From: a bacterium
GTDB lineage: Bacteria; Eisenbacteria; RBG-16-71-46; CAIMUX01
NCBI GenBank assembly: GCA_030431975.1
Contig: JAUIHP010000010.1
Location: forward strand, 1 to 64,000
Length of the DNA: 64,000 bases
Direction: 5' to 3'
In this document: positions 43,785 to 52,074 of the stretch, piece after piece
Layout: the number at the start of each line of letters is the position of its first letter
Position numbering within the stretch: position 1 is the first letter of the stretch
Made by a program: the position numbers and the translations under genes
The notes under the pieces: generated by a model
What the model was told of the DNA's origin: nothing
Seen by the model: only the letters and a program-made list of their open reading frames with translations
Database searches by the model: none

Positions 43785-44741
43785 TCAGGCGAGATGGCAG
43801 CGGACGACTCGTCCTGAGGCCAATGTCGTGTCGTCCGGAGCTTCGGTTCGGCACCTCTCCTCTACCAGCGGACAGCGCGGATGAAAACGACATCCCTTCG
43901 GCGGATCCGCCAAGCTCGGCGGTGATCCGGGGATACTCGTCGGCTCCGGTCCCCCTGCCTTCAAAGATGGAAAGGCCCGAAGGAGTCCCGCCGTGTACGG
44001 GTGCTTGGGGTCCGCGCCAATCTCCGCCGTAGGGCCGATCTCCGCGAGACGGGCCGCATAGAAGATCCCGACCCGATCCGAGATCTCGAGCATGCGGGCC
44101 AGATCGTGCGTGATGAAAAGGACCGAGAAGCCCAGGCGCTCCTGCAGGCGTCGGATCTCTGAAAGAATCTCGAACTCGACGATGACATCCAACGCCGTCG
44201 TCGGTTCATCGAGAATGAGAACGTCCGGTTCCAGTGCCAAAGCCAACGCGATCCCGACCCGTTGGCGCATCCCGCCCGAAAGCTGGTGGGCGTAGGCGCG
44301 AACGTTGTCCCGGTCGATTCCGACCATGTCCAGTAGGTCACCGGCGCGCTTCCATGCCGCAGCCCCCCGGGCAAAATCGTGAGCTTCCAAAGTGTCGACG
44401 ATCTGTTCCCCGACCGAGATGACGGGATTCAGCGCATCCATCGCGCTCTGGTAGACCATGGAGATGTGTTTCCAGCGAAGCTGCTTGAGTTCGGACTCCC
44501 CCATGGCCAGTACGTCTCGACCCTGAAACTCGACCTGACCGCGGGAGATGACCGCCGGCGGCGGTAGAATACGCATCAGCGCCTTGGCCAGGGTCGACTT
44601 GCCACTCCCGGACTCACCGGCCAACCCCAACGTCTCCCCGGGATACAGGTCCACGGAGACACGGTCGACTCCACGAACCGGACCGTCCTCCGTGATGTAG
44701 TCGACGCAGAGGTCGCGAACGGAAAGCATCGGAGTCTTCAT
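43785..44741 (-). CDS. Opp/Dpp-type ABC importer ATPase (DppD/OppD-like)
   Basis: A 318-residue ATPase with Walker [11 protein letters not shown]-loop VYQSAMDALNPV, signature LSGGMRQRVGIALALA, Walker B VLILDEPTTALD, H-loop THD, and the C-terminal cluster CRFHPRCPLVEERC. LSGGMRQR and the length place it in the OppD/DppD branch, the partner of the OppF/DppF-like protein at 33007. ATG 44741 overlaps the permease stop (ATGA). It is the last gene of the minus-strand glucan operon that starts at 51902. It energises uptake of oligosaccharides or peptides; gene context favours beta-glucan oligosaccharides. Confidence 0.92.
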   Translation of the reverse strand: MKTPMLSVRDLCVDYITEDGPVRGVDRVSVDLYPGETLGLAGESGSGKSTLAKALMRILPPPAVISRGQVEFQGRDVLAMGESELKQLRWKHISMVYQSAMDALNPVISVGEQIVDTLEAHDFARGAAAWKRAGDLLDMVGIDRDNVRAYAHQLSGGMRQRVGIALALALEPDVLILDEPTTALDVIVEFEILSEIRRLQERLGFSVLFITHDLARMLEISDRVGIFYAARLAEIGPTAEIGADPKHPYTAGLLRAFPSLKAGGPEPTSIPGSPPSLADPPKGCRFHPRCPLVEERCRTEAPDDTTLASGRVVRCHLA

Positions 44742-45667
44742 GAGCGCACCACCGGCGTGGCGCGCGTCGGCTCTTCACCCTTCGACAGCAGATGCTGACG
44801 CCACACCCGTTCCATTCCAAGTCGTGGGTTGCTGAGCTCATCGAATCCCGAGTTGAGCATGGTCAGGGCAAACCCAACCAACGCGACCGCGATTCCGGTC
44901 GGGACAAACGTCCACCACGCGCCTGTCAGAAGCGCCGAGTCGTTTTCCGCCCAGTAGAGATTGGTGCCCCACGTAAAGGCCGAGACGTCGCCGAGGCCCA
45001 GATACTCCAGGCCGACCTGCGCTCCAATGGCGTAGACCGTGCTGCCGATGATCTGCGCCAAAAGAAGCGACGTCATGGTTGGCAGTAGTTCGCGCGTGAT
45101 GATACGGAAGTGCGACTCCCCCACCACCGTGGCCGCAGCCACGAAGTCCTGCTCCCGAAGGGCGAGCGTTTGCGCGCGAACGACGCGAGCATTCCAGGCC
45201 CATCCGGTAACGATGAGCACGAGAGCCAAGGTCCACGGGCCAGACGGAAGATAGGCCGCAATCACAATCGCCAACGGAAGTCCCGGAATGACAAGGAAGA
45301 CATTGAAGAGAAGCGATAAAAAGCCGTCGACCCGGCCTCCGAAGTAGCCGGCGGTGATTCCGATCAAAGCCCCGATCAGAACCACGCTGATTCCAACTCC
45401 GAACCCGATGAGCAGGGAAACGCGCGTCCCGACGACGAGCTGCGCCAACACATCCTGCCCCTGACCGGTCGTGCCCAACCAGTGTTCCGCGGACGGAGGT
45501 TGCAGAGGAACCGACACCAAGGCGTCCGGGTCGGTGACCAAGAGCGGACCGACCGTCGCCAACAAGACAAAGAAGAGCAGGATGACAGCGCCGGCCCGCG
45601 CTTTCCCGTCACGTAGAACGGCCCCGGCCCAGGCGCGGAGGCCTTGCGCTTCGCTTACTCCGCTCAT
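44738..45667 (-). CDS. ABC importer permease (DppC/OppC-like)
   Basis: A 309-residue inner-membrane permease with six hydrophobic segments and the EAA loop (REQDFVAAATVVGESHFRIITRELLP). The N-terminal pattern (LLATVGPLLVTDPDALV...HWLGTTGQGQDVLAQLVVGTRVSL) is that of OppC/DppC proteins. ATG 45667 overlaps the preceding permease stop by ATGA, and the stop overlaps the ATPase start. It pairs with the DppB-like permease to form the translocation channel. Confidence 0.92.
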   Translation of the reverse strand: MSGVSEAQGLRAWAGAVLRDGKARAGAVILLFFVLLATVGPLLVTDPDALVSVPLQPPSAEHWLGTTGQGQDVLAQLVVGTRVSLLIGFGVGISVVLIGALIGITAGYFGGRVDGFLSLLFNVFLVIPGLPLAIVIAAYLPSGPWTLALVLIVTGWAWNARVVRAQTLALREQDFVAAATVVGESHFRIITRELLPTMTSLLLAQIIGSTVYAIGAQVGLEYLGLGDVSAFTWGTNLYWAENDSALLTGAWWTFVPTGIAVALVGFALTMLNSGFDELSNPRLGMERVWRQHLLSKGEEPTRATPVVRS

Positions 45668-46644
45668 CGCGCCCCCCTCGTTCGCGGATCCAGCCAAAGA
45701 TAGAGCAGGTCGACGAACCAGTTCGCCGTCAGCACGGAAAACGTGATGATGAGAAAAATCCCCTGCATCAGCGCGTAGTCCTGACTCTTGACCGCCTGCA
45801 CCAGCAGGTAGCCCTGACCCGGATAGGCGAAAACGATCTCTGTAAGCAATGAGCCACCGAGAACGAATCCCAGAGCCATTCCGAAACCGGTCACGCTGGG
45901 GAGAAGCGCGTTGCGGGCCGCGTAGCGGGTCAGAACCTTTCGAGTCGGTAGTCCCTTGGCCTCCGCCAATCCGACGAAGTCCGAACCCATGACCGTGATC
46001 ATGGTGTTGCGCATGGTCAGCAGCCATCCCCCCCAGGTAGCCAGGACGAGAGTGGCCACGGGAAGGGCGGAATGCCGAATGACGTCGGTGATGAAGAGCC
46101 AACTGAACCCAGGCTCCAGATCATCGCCGTAAGCGTGACCCAACGGAAACCAGCCAAGGACGAACCCCAACAGGTAGAGCGCGAACATCGCCAACCAAAA
46201 GTAGGGAAAGGACCCGATGAGGATGAGGGTGGACGGAAGAACGGAGTCAACCCAACTGCGGCGCCACCACGCGGTGATCGCACCGAGCGCGGTCCCCAGG
46301 ACAAAACTCACGACCACGGCACTACCCGCCAGGAACAAGGTCCAGGGAAGCCCTTTGGCGATGACCTCGGTTACCGGCGTCGGGAAGTAGGCGATGGAGA
46401 TGCCGAAGTTTCCCTGAAAGACCTCACGGATGTAGGTGAAGTACTGCACGAGCAGTGGCGCATCGTTCAAACCGAACGCATCCCGCAACGCATCCATCGC
46501 CTCGGGCGCGAGACGCCCTTGCAGTCGTGCGAAGAGACGGGTCGAAGGATCTCCGGGAAGAAGTCGTGGCAGGAAGAAGTTCAACGTCATCGCCGCCCAC
46601 GCGGCCAGGAGGTAGAACCCGAGTCGGCGTAGAAGGTATCTCAA
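45664..46644 (-). CDS. ABC importer permease (DppB/OppB-like)
   Basis: A 326-residue permease. It begins with the typical MRYLLRRLGFYLL and an NFFLPRLLPGDP motif after the first helix, as in OppB/DppB proteins, and has an EAA loop (DFVGLAEAKGLPTRKVLTRYAARNALLP) and the FAYPGQGYLL end motif. The start is TTG 46644, which immediately follows the stop codon of the binding protein, so it probably depends on translational coupling. Homologous Opp-type systems carry peptides or, in Thermotoga-like loci, beta-gluco-oligosaccharides. Confidence 0.92.
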   Translation of the reverse strand: MRYLLRRLGFYLLAAWAAMTLNFFLPRLLPGDPSTRLFARLQGRLAPEAMDALRDAFGLNDAPLLVQYFTYIREVFQGNFGISIAYFPTPVTEVIAKGLPWTLFLAGSAVVVSFVLGTALGAITAWWRRSWVDSVLPSTLILIGSFPYFWLAMFALYLLGFVLGWFPLGHAYGDDLEPGFSWLFITDVIRHSALPVATLVLATWGGWLLTMRNTMITVMGSDFVGLAEAKGLPTRKVLTRYAARNALLPSVTGFGMALGFVLGGSLLTEIVFAYPGQGYLLVQAVKSQDYALMQGIFLIITFSVLTANWFVDLLYLWLDPRTRGAR

Positions 46645-48369
46645 TCAATCCCCCGATCTGGGAACCAGTGAGGTGAGGACGAGAAGGATCTCTCCCCGAT
46701 CGAACTTGTTCGGAGACGGATCGGCATACGGATTCTCGGCCGTGGGAAAGCCCTCGAAACGGCCGGTGTTGAACTCCGCCCAGGACGGGTTCGGGTAGAG
46801 CGGAATGGCCGGCGCGGTTTCGGAAAACACCCGTTGCAGGTCGCGCGCGAGTTCACGCTTCCTCTCCGGGTCGGCTTCACGTTCGAACGCGGCCAGGCTG
46901 CGGTCTGCCGCCTCCGCGCCAAACCGGTGCCAGTTTCCCCGGGCCAACTCACCGGCCGGCTGCACCGTCTCGTTCGACATCAGCCAGCGATAAAAGGAGT
47001 ACGGAGTCGGCCCCTCGAAGGACCAGCCCAGGGAAAGATCGAAGTCCCCCTTCTGCACGCGCTCGAACCAGGCGCCGAACTCGTAGGTCTTGACCGAAGC
47101 TTCCACACCGATCTCGGTCATCCCCCGAGCGATGACCTGCCCGGCGCGAACCCAGTCCGACCAGCCGGAGACCGTGATGATCTGATAGTCCAGTCGGGAG
47201 CCGTCCGTCTTCCGGCGGAATCCATCCTCACCCCGGACCAGCCCGACTTCATCGAGCAGGCGATTCGCCTCGGCCAGATCGAACTTCACCCATGAATCAT
47301 CTGCAACTTCCGGATCCCGCCAAGACGCGTAGGCATCGCTCAAGGCCGTCGCATCCGAAGGACGCGAGTACCGGAACGCCGCAACGTCGACCAGCAGCTC
47401 CCGATCGATCCCCATACTGAAGGCCTTGCGCACGCGCACGTCATCAAACGGCGCACGCTGCGTGTTGGCGTAGAGAAAGACGGTACTCCCAGTCAAAGGA
47501 AACCAGTAGTCATGCGACTCCGGATCGCGACCGACGAAGACCCGGTCGACTGCGGGAATGAAGTTGCCCGCCCAGTCGACCTCACCAAAGACGAGGGCCG
47601 TATTGGCCCGGTCGTTCGATGTGTAGGCAGGAAAGCGCAAGGCGTCGATGTAGGGTTTTCCTGGTTGCCAGTAGTTGGGATTGCGCCCGAGTTCCCAAAC
47701 CTGATCGCGGAAGTAACGGACTTCCGTAAAAGGACCGGTTCCCACGGGGTTCTCGTTCGGAAACATGACCGGGTCTTCGACCTCTTCCCAGATGTGCCTG
47801 GGAATGATCTGCTGCGCGACGACCTCGTCGAAACCTGGCACGTAGACCCGCTGAAAATGGAAATCGACCGTCACCGAATCCACGACGGAGACATCGTCGA
47901 GAAAGGCCCAGAGTCCGCGCCGGTCCAGGCTGGCGTGATCCCGCAGAAGATGAAAGGTGAAAGCGACGTCTTCCGAACTGAAGGGCACACCGTCCGACCA
48001 GAACACACCGGACCGCGTGGTCAGACGAACGCGTCGGTTGTCGTCCTTCCACTCGTGATGGACGGCCAACCAAGGCACCTGCTCGGCCTGGATGCTGTTG
48101 AAGACATACAGTGGTTCATAGATCCCGGCGAGAGTCGGCCAACGCGCCGCTGCGGCCGCGCTGACCGGATTGAACGACCGAACCCAGGACGCCGTTTGTT
48201 CCGTCGAGACGACGAGTACGCCCGGCGGCACTTCCGCACCCTCTCGAACACATCCCGTCACGCTGAGAACGAAAACCACGCCGGCAAGCAGCGCGCTACG
48301 CACGAACCACCGAGTCGTCCGGCCGCTCGTGCTCCGATGCCATCTATGAAACGTCGGTCCGCAATTCAT
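46645..48369 (-). CDS. ABC transporter substrate-binding lipoprotein (SBP family 5)
   Basis: A 574-residue extracytoplasmic solute-binding protein of family 5 (OppA/DppA). The lipobox is VLSVTGC after a 40-residue basic signal peptide. ATG 48369 overlaps the GH16 stop by ATGA. Characteristic patterns include WSDGVPFSSEDVAFTFHLL, NPVGTGPF and FDDVRVRKAFSMGIDRE. Aromatic residues are frequent (WYFR clusters), as expected for sugar stacking. Position inside an operon of GH16, glucan-binding lipoprotein and ROK regulator indicates laminari-oligosaccharide binding rather than peptides, as known for the laminaribiose system of Thermotoga. Ligand not proven. Confidence 0.9.
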   Translation of the reverse strand: MNCGPTFHRWHRSTSGRTTRWFVRSALLAGVVFVLSVTGCVREGAEVPPGVLVVSTEQTASWVRSFNPVSAAAAARWPTLAGIYEPLYVFNSIQAEQVPWLAVHHEWKDDNRRVRLTTRSGVFWSDGVPFSSEDVAFTFHLLRDHASLDRRGLWAFLDDVSVVDSVTVDFHFQRVYVPGFDEVVAQQIIPRHIWEEVEDPVMFPNENPVGTGPFTEVRYFRDQVWELGRNPNYWQPGKPYIDALRFPAYTSNDRANTALVFGEVDWAGNFIPAVDRVFVGRDPESHDYWFPLTGSTVFLYANTQRAPFDDVRVRKAFSMGIDRELLVDVAAFRYSRPSDATALSDAYASWRDPEVADDSWVKFDLAEANRLLDEVGLVRGEDGFRRKTDGSRLDYQIITVSGWSDWVRAGQVIARGMTEIGVEASVKTYEFGAWFERVQKGDFDLSLGWSFEGPTPYSFYRWLMSNETVQPAGELARGNWHRFGAEAADRSLAAFEREADPERKRELARDLQRVFSETAPAIPLYPNPSWAEFNTGRFEGFPTAENPYADPSPNKFDRGEILLVLTSLVPRSGD

Positions 48370-49232
48370 TCCCGACCTTTGTAGACGCGGACATAGTCGA
48401 TGAGCATGGTTTGAGGAAACGGCGTGCTCGCGTCCGGATTGCCGACGTAGTTTCCACCGACGGCGACGTTCAGGATGATGAAGAAGGGATGGTCGAACAC
48501 CCACCGGCCTCCCGGAGGAAGACTGGCAATCGACATCGTCTGGTAGCGAATGCCGTCGACCAGCCAGGTGATCTGTTCCCGTTCCCATTCGACGGCGAAG
48601 ACGTGAAAGTCGTCGGCGAACGACGTGCCCAGGTCATAGCTGCCCGTGATCGCTCCGCCTCCGGAGTAGCCCGGACCGTGAACGCTTCCGTGAACGAAGC
48701 GCGGGTCCTGGCCCCGGTACTCGAGGATGTCGATCTCTCCGCACTCCGGCCAGCCGACCCGACCGAAGTCCGAGCCGAGAAGCCAGAAGGCCGGCCAGAT
48801 TCCCTGGCCGATCGGAAGTCGGATGCGCGCTTCGAAACGTCCGTATGCCTGCTCGAACCGGTCCGCGGTAGTGATGCGTCCCGAAGTGTAGTTCCGGCCG
48901 TTGTAGGCCTCTTCCCTTGCCGTGATCCGAAGATGACCGTCGCCGTCAAGAGAGACGTTGCGAATCTCGTCCGTGTCGTACTCGAGTTGCGCGTTGCCCC
49001 AGTCGGTTCCGATGTCGAACTGCCAATTGGAGGTGCTGGGACGAGAGTCGGCAGGTCCGTCGAAGTCGTCCTCCCAAACCAACTGCCAGGAGTCCTCCTC
49101 GTCTTCGCTGCAACCCGAACCGGAGAGGGGCAGGGCGCAAAGGATGAAGAAGAGGCAGGGCTTGAGAAAACGGACAGCGCTCCGGGAGGGCGGTCCATCG
49201 GGGACGAAGAGTGCAGGCGCGAAGAACTTCAT
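48366..49232 (-). CDS. GH16 endo-beta-1,3-glucanase lipoprotein
   Basis: A 288-residue single-domain GH16 enzyme attached by a lipobox (LPLSGSGC). Catalytic residues are in GEIDILEYRG: Glu166, Asp168 and Glu171. Conserved GH16 surroundings include LPIGQGIWPAFWLLGSD and FFIILNVAVGGN. ATG 49232 is chosen; a TTG at 49259 overlapping the ROK gene is the alternative and no ribosome binding site is clear. As a lipoprotein it is likely held at the outer membrane, cutting glucan close to the cell. It complements the freely sorted GH16 at 27081. Its stop overlaps the binding-protein start. Confidence 0.92.
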   Translation of the reverse strand: MKFFAPALFVPDGPPSRSAVRFLKPCLFFILCALPLSGSGCSEDEEDSWQLVWEDDFDGPADSRPSTSNWQFDIGTDWGNAQLEYDTDEIRNVSLDGDGHLRITAREEAYNGRNYTSGRITTADRFEQAYGRFEARIRLPIGQGIWPAFWLLGSDFGRVGWPECGEIDILEYRGQDPRFVHGSVHGPGYSGGGAITGSYDLGTSFADDFHVFAVEWEREQITWLVDGIRYQTMSIASLPPGGRWVFDHPFFIILNVAVGGNYVGNPDASTPFPQTMLIDYVRVYKGRE

Positions 49233-49248
49233 TCCGCGAGTGTGCCCG

Positions 49249-50505
49249 TCATCCTGCAACCGTCGCCGCAGCCGGCGGAAACAGACGCGAGTCGGTCAGG
49301 GCTTCCTTGAGAACAAGCGTCGCGGCTCCGATCGCGACAGCTTGCGGGCCAAGTTCGCTCGTCCGCAGATCGACGGCCGCGACAGAGCTGACCAGGGTTC
49401 GATCACGGACCGCCGAACGCAAGGGCTGCAGTAGTTCCTCCCCCAGTCGAGCCAGGCCACCGCCGATGACCACCATGGCCGGATTGAGAAGATTGAGCAT
49501 CCCGGCGAGGGCAACTCCCAGGTGTTCCGCCGCTTCCTGAGTCAACTGCAACGCCAGCGGATCCGACCTCAATGCCGCGTCCTCGATCGCCTCCATGCTC
49601 AACGTGTCGGCGGAAAGAGCGGAAGCCATGCCGCTTTCGAGTAGGGTTCGCGCTCTCTCGACGAGTGCAGGCGTTCCGACCACGGTCGCCAGACAACCGC
49701 GATTCCCGCAGACACAGGGCAGGCCGTCCGGTACGACGACAAGATGCCCGATCTCGCCGGCCACTCCCGAAGCTCCCGAGTAGATCTCCCCGCCGACGAC
49801 GTGTCCAGAACCGACACCGGTGGCCACTTTGACGTAGGCGAAGTCATCGACTCCGCGACCGGCGCCCCACCACCGTTCGGCCAAGGCTCCGAGGTTGGCG
49901 TCGTTGTCGACAAGAAGGCGAGTTCCGTAGTGCTCCCGAAGCGAGGCGAACCCGCGTTCGTCGCTCCAGGCCGGAAGAACGACTTCCGAAAAACGTTCCG
50001 GGTCGGCGGGATCGACCGGAGCCGGCAGAGCGACCCCGATCCCGACCAGGCCTTCCACACCACCGTCCCATTCCTCGAGACAGCGGTCGGCCAAACGAAT
50101 CATCAGCTTCTGTGTGCCGACCGGATCCGTCCGGACCGGAAAGGCCTCTTCATGCTCGACCAGGACCTGACCACGTAGGTCTGTCAGGACGACCGCGACA
50201 TGCGCCGCCCCCATTTCGATCCCGAGAATGGCGAAAGCCTGATCCTGGAATTCCAAAACGATGGGACGGCGACCACCTCGGGAAGGACCGCGACCAATCT
50301 CCGCAACCAAACCGGTCGGCAGCAACGTCGCGACAATCTCACTGACGGTCGAACGAGCCAGCTCGGTCCGCCGCGCAATCTCCGCACGTGAGATGCGTTC
50401 CTCTCCCCAAATCAGACGAAGGACGGAATCCGCCAGCGGACGTGAAGCTTCCGACCGCACTTTCCGGCCCGACCTCTTTCCGTTTGTGTTCGAGGACTTT
50501 CCCAT
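49249..50505 (-). CDS. ROK-family transcriptional regulator
   Basis: A 418-residue ROK repressor/activator with an N-terminal winged helix-turn-helix (about 25-75, RAEIARRTELARSTVSEIVATLLPTGLV) and a sugar-kinase-like effector domain. DNDANLGALAE and the zinc motif GEIGH...CVCGNRGCL are conserved. It sits inside the glucan operon, 20 bp after the lipoprotein gene. XylR/NagC-type regulators bind palindromes, and the XylR half-site TTTGTT/AACAAA, as I recall it, resembles the three 21-bp palindromes here (26913, 32958, 52026). The simplest model is autorepression and repression of the whole locus, relieved by glucose, laminaribiose or a phosphorylated product. That link is inference. Confidence 0.9.
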   Translation of the reverse strand: MGKSSNTNGKRSGRKVRSEASRPLADSVLRLIWGEERISRAEIARRTELARSTVSEIVATLLPTGLVAEIGRGPSRGGRRPIVLEFQDQAFAILGIEMGAAHVAVVLTDLRGQVLVEHEEAFPVRTDPVGTQKLMIRLADRCLEEWDGGVEGLVGIGVALPAPVDPADPERFSEVVLPAWSDERGFASLREHYGTRLLVDNDANLGALAERWWGAGRGVDDFAYVKVATGVGSGHVVGGEIYSGASGVAGEIGHLVVVPDGLPCVCGNRGCLATVVGTPALVERARTLLESGMASALSADTLSMEAIEDAALRSDPLALQLTQEAAEHLGVALAGMLNLLNPAMVVIGGGLARLGEELLQPLRSAVRDRTLVSSVAAVDLRTSELGPQAVAIGAATLVLKEALTDSRLFPPAAATVAG

Positions 50506-50525
50506 GCTTGCGATGACCTGGTTCC

Positions 50526-51902
50526 TTATCGGTGAAAGAGAACGTTGTCGATGAAGAGGATGTCGACGTCATCCGTGGAAATGATGAGCTGGGCCAGGTG
50601 CTCACGGCTCGTCAGATCGGCAAAGCTCTCCAGAGGGATGTCGAAACGGATCCATTGTCCCGCGGCAATGGCTGGATCTGAAGTATCCGAGTAGCTGATC
50701 TCGTGCTCACTGTCCGCAGCTCCGCCGAACACTCCGTCCTCCCCGAAGTCTACGAGTTTGATTCCAAACGTACTTCCGGATGAGACCCACAGGTCCATGG
50801 CGAAGTGAGTCATTTCCGACGCGTTGATCGGTGCACTCGTGAATTCAATCCCAGTGAACTCAAGGCCGGAGTACGCCTTCACGTCGTTGCCGTCGACTTG
50901 GACGTCTTCCACAACTCCGGTTCCCCATTCCGTGGTCCAACGGTCGACACCGACGTTCGTGTATGCATTGCTGAATACGGAGACGACATCACCCGCCGCG
51001 AAACTTGGGGCCGGAGCGGGTTCAGTAGGCGCACCGATCGAGTTGATCATGATCTCACCCGTCGCGTCGATGTCTCCGAGCTTCGCGGTGATCGTCGCCT
51101 TCCCCTGGCCCACGATCTCGACACCGGACTCCCCGACCACCGCGACGTCCTCGTCGGACGAGAAGAAGGTGAAGTAACCCGGAAGATGGCTGATGAACTG
51201 GTCCGTCCCGTTCACGGAGAAGATAGTCCGGGTACCCGAAAAAGAGACCTCCGAACCCACAAAGCCGCGAACCGTCTGTGGAACCAGAGACGGTCGAGGA
51301 TCGGAGATCCCGGTTACATACTCGAAGCGAATCTCATCGAGATCCAGGTCGTACGGAATGCCCTCCGCTTCGGCCAGGTAGATGAGCCCCTGCTCCTCGG
51401 TCAGTTTCTCCGGAAGCGGAATGGGAACCACATACTTTTGCCAGGACTCGCCGATGCGGACATTCGGCCACTCCGCGGAGTACTTGGAGTTTCCCGTGTT
51501 GTCGTTGGCCAATCCCACGACATTGAGAGTCGCCTCCTCTGATGCCCGGGCATAGAAGGTGAGCGCGTTGTAGCCAGAAAGATCCCGAACGCCGGACGAG
51601 ACAAATGCTCCCCCTGCCCATCCACCGTTCGGATTCGACTCTTCCGGAATCGAGAACCTCAGGAAGGACGTGCCGGCGTAGGCGTCGCCGCTCACGATGG
51701 AAAGCGCGGATGTGTTGCTTCCCAGAAACGCCTGAAAGTCGACCCCGTCCCCGAAGGTGTCGCCGAAGACGAGGGGATCGTCGTTCAGAGGAGCCAGTTC
51801 GAGATCGGCGAAGTCCCGATCGCTGCAGCCCGCAAAACACGCAACCGAGACGGCGATGAGTCCGGGTAGGAAATGGCGGAGCGTGATTCCTCGATTCGAC
51901 AT
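50526..51902 (-). CDS. Beta-glucan-binding lipoprotein with BIG2-like domain
   Basis: A 458-residue lipoprotein (lipobox VACFAGC). Residues about 35-200 form a carbohydrate-binding-module-like beta-sandwich. Residues about 205-285 resemble a bacterial Ig-like (BIG2) domain (SDEDVAVVGESGVEIVGQGKATI). The last 150 residues (DVVSVFSNAYTNVGVDRW...DILFIDNVLF) match a module I know from Bacteroidota laminarinases and beta-glucan-binding proteins. No catalytic motif is seen. ATG 51902 follows AGGAGAATCAGGACG. As first gene of the operon, directly behind the operator promoter, it should be made in largest amount, acting as a surface glucan-capture protein in place of SusD/SusE, which are absent. Confidence 0.85.
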   Translation of the reverse strand: MSNRGITLRHFLPGLIAVSVACFAGCSDRDFADLELAPLNDDPLVFGDTFGDGVDFQAFLGSNTSALSIVSGDAYAGTSFLRFSIPEESNPNGGWAGGAFVSSGVRDLSGYNALTFYARASEEATLNVVGLANDNTGNSKYSAEWPNVRIGESWQKYVVPIPLPEKLTEEQGLIYLAEAEGIPYDLDLDEIRFEYVTGISDPRPSLVPQTVRGFVGSEVSFSGTRTIFSVNGTDQFISHLPGYFTFFSSDEDVAVVGESGVEIVGQGKATITAKLGDIDATGEIMINSIGAPTEPAPAPSFAAGDVVSVFSNAYTNVGVDRWTTEWGTGVVEDVQVDGNDVKAYSGLEFTGIEFTSAPINASEMTHFAMDLWVSSGSTFGIKLVDFGEDGVFGGAADSEHEISYSDTSDPAIAAGQWIRFDIPLESFADLTSREHLAQLIISTDDVDILFIDNVLFHR

Positions 51903-52025
51903 CGTCCTGATTCTCCTCATGCGGATATCGATAGCGATGACTCTGGACCGTAGGCTTCGCAGGCCGCCCCAGGGGCGATCCTAACCGAGCCGCACTTGCG
52001 GCACGAGAGCACAGCCCGGAACCGC

Positions 52026-52074
52026 TTTGTTCGGCCACCAAACAAAGTATCCCCGGCTGGGAAGGAAGTGTCAA
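52026..52074 (-). promoter_or_regulatory. Sigma-70 promoter with ROK-type operator for the glucan operon
   Basis: On the minus strand TTGACA (52074-52069) and GATACT (52051-52046) are separated by 17 bp. The operator (plus-strand reading TTTGTTCGG-CCA-CCAAACAAA, 52026-52046) begins at the last base of the -10 box and covers the start site. TTGACA overlaps the fbp stop codon. This is a textbook repressor arrangement. Confidence 0.8.
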
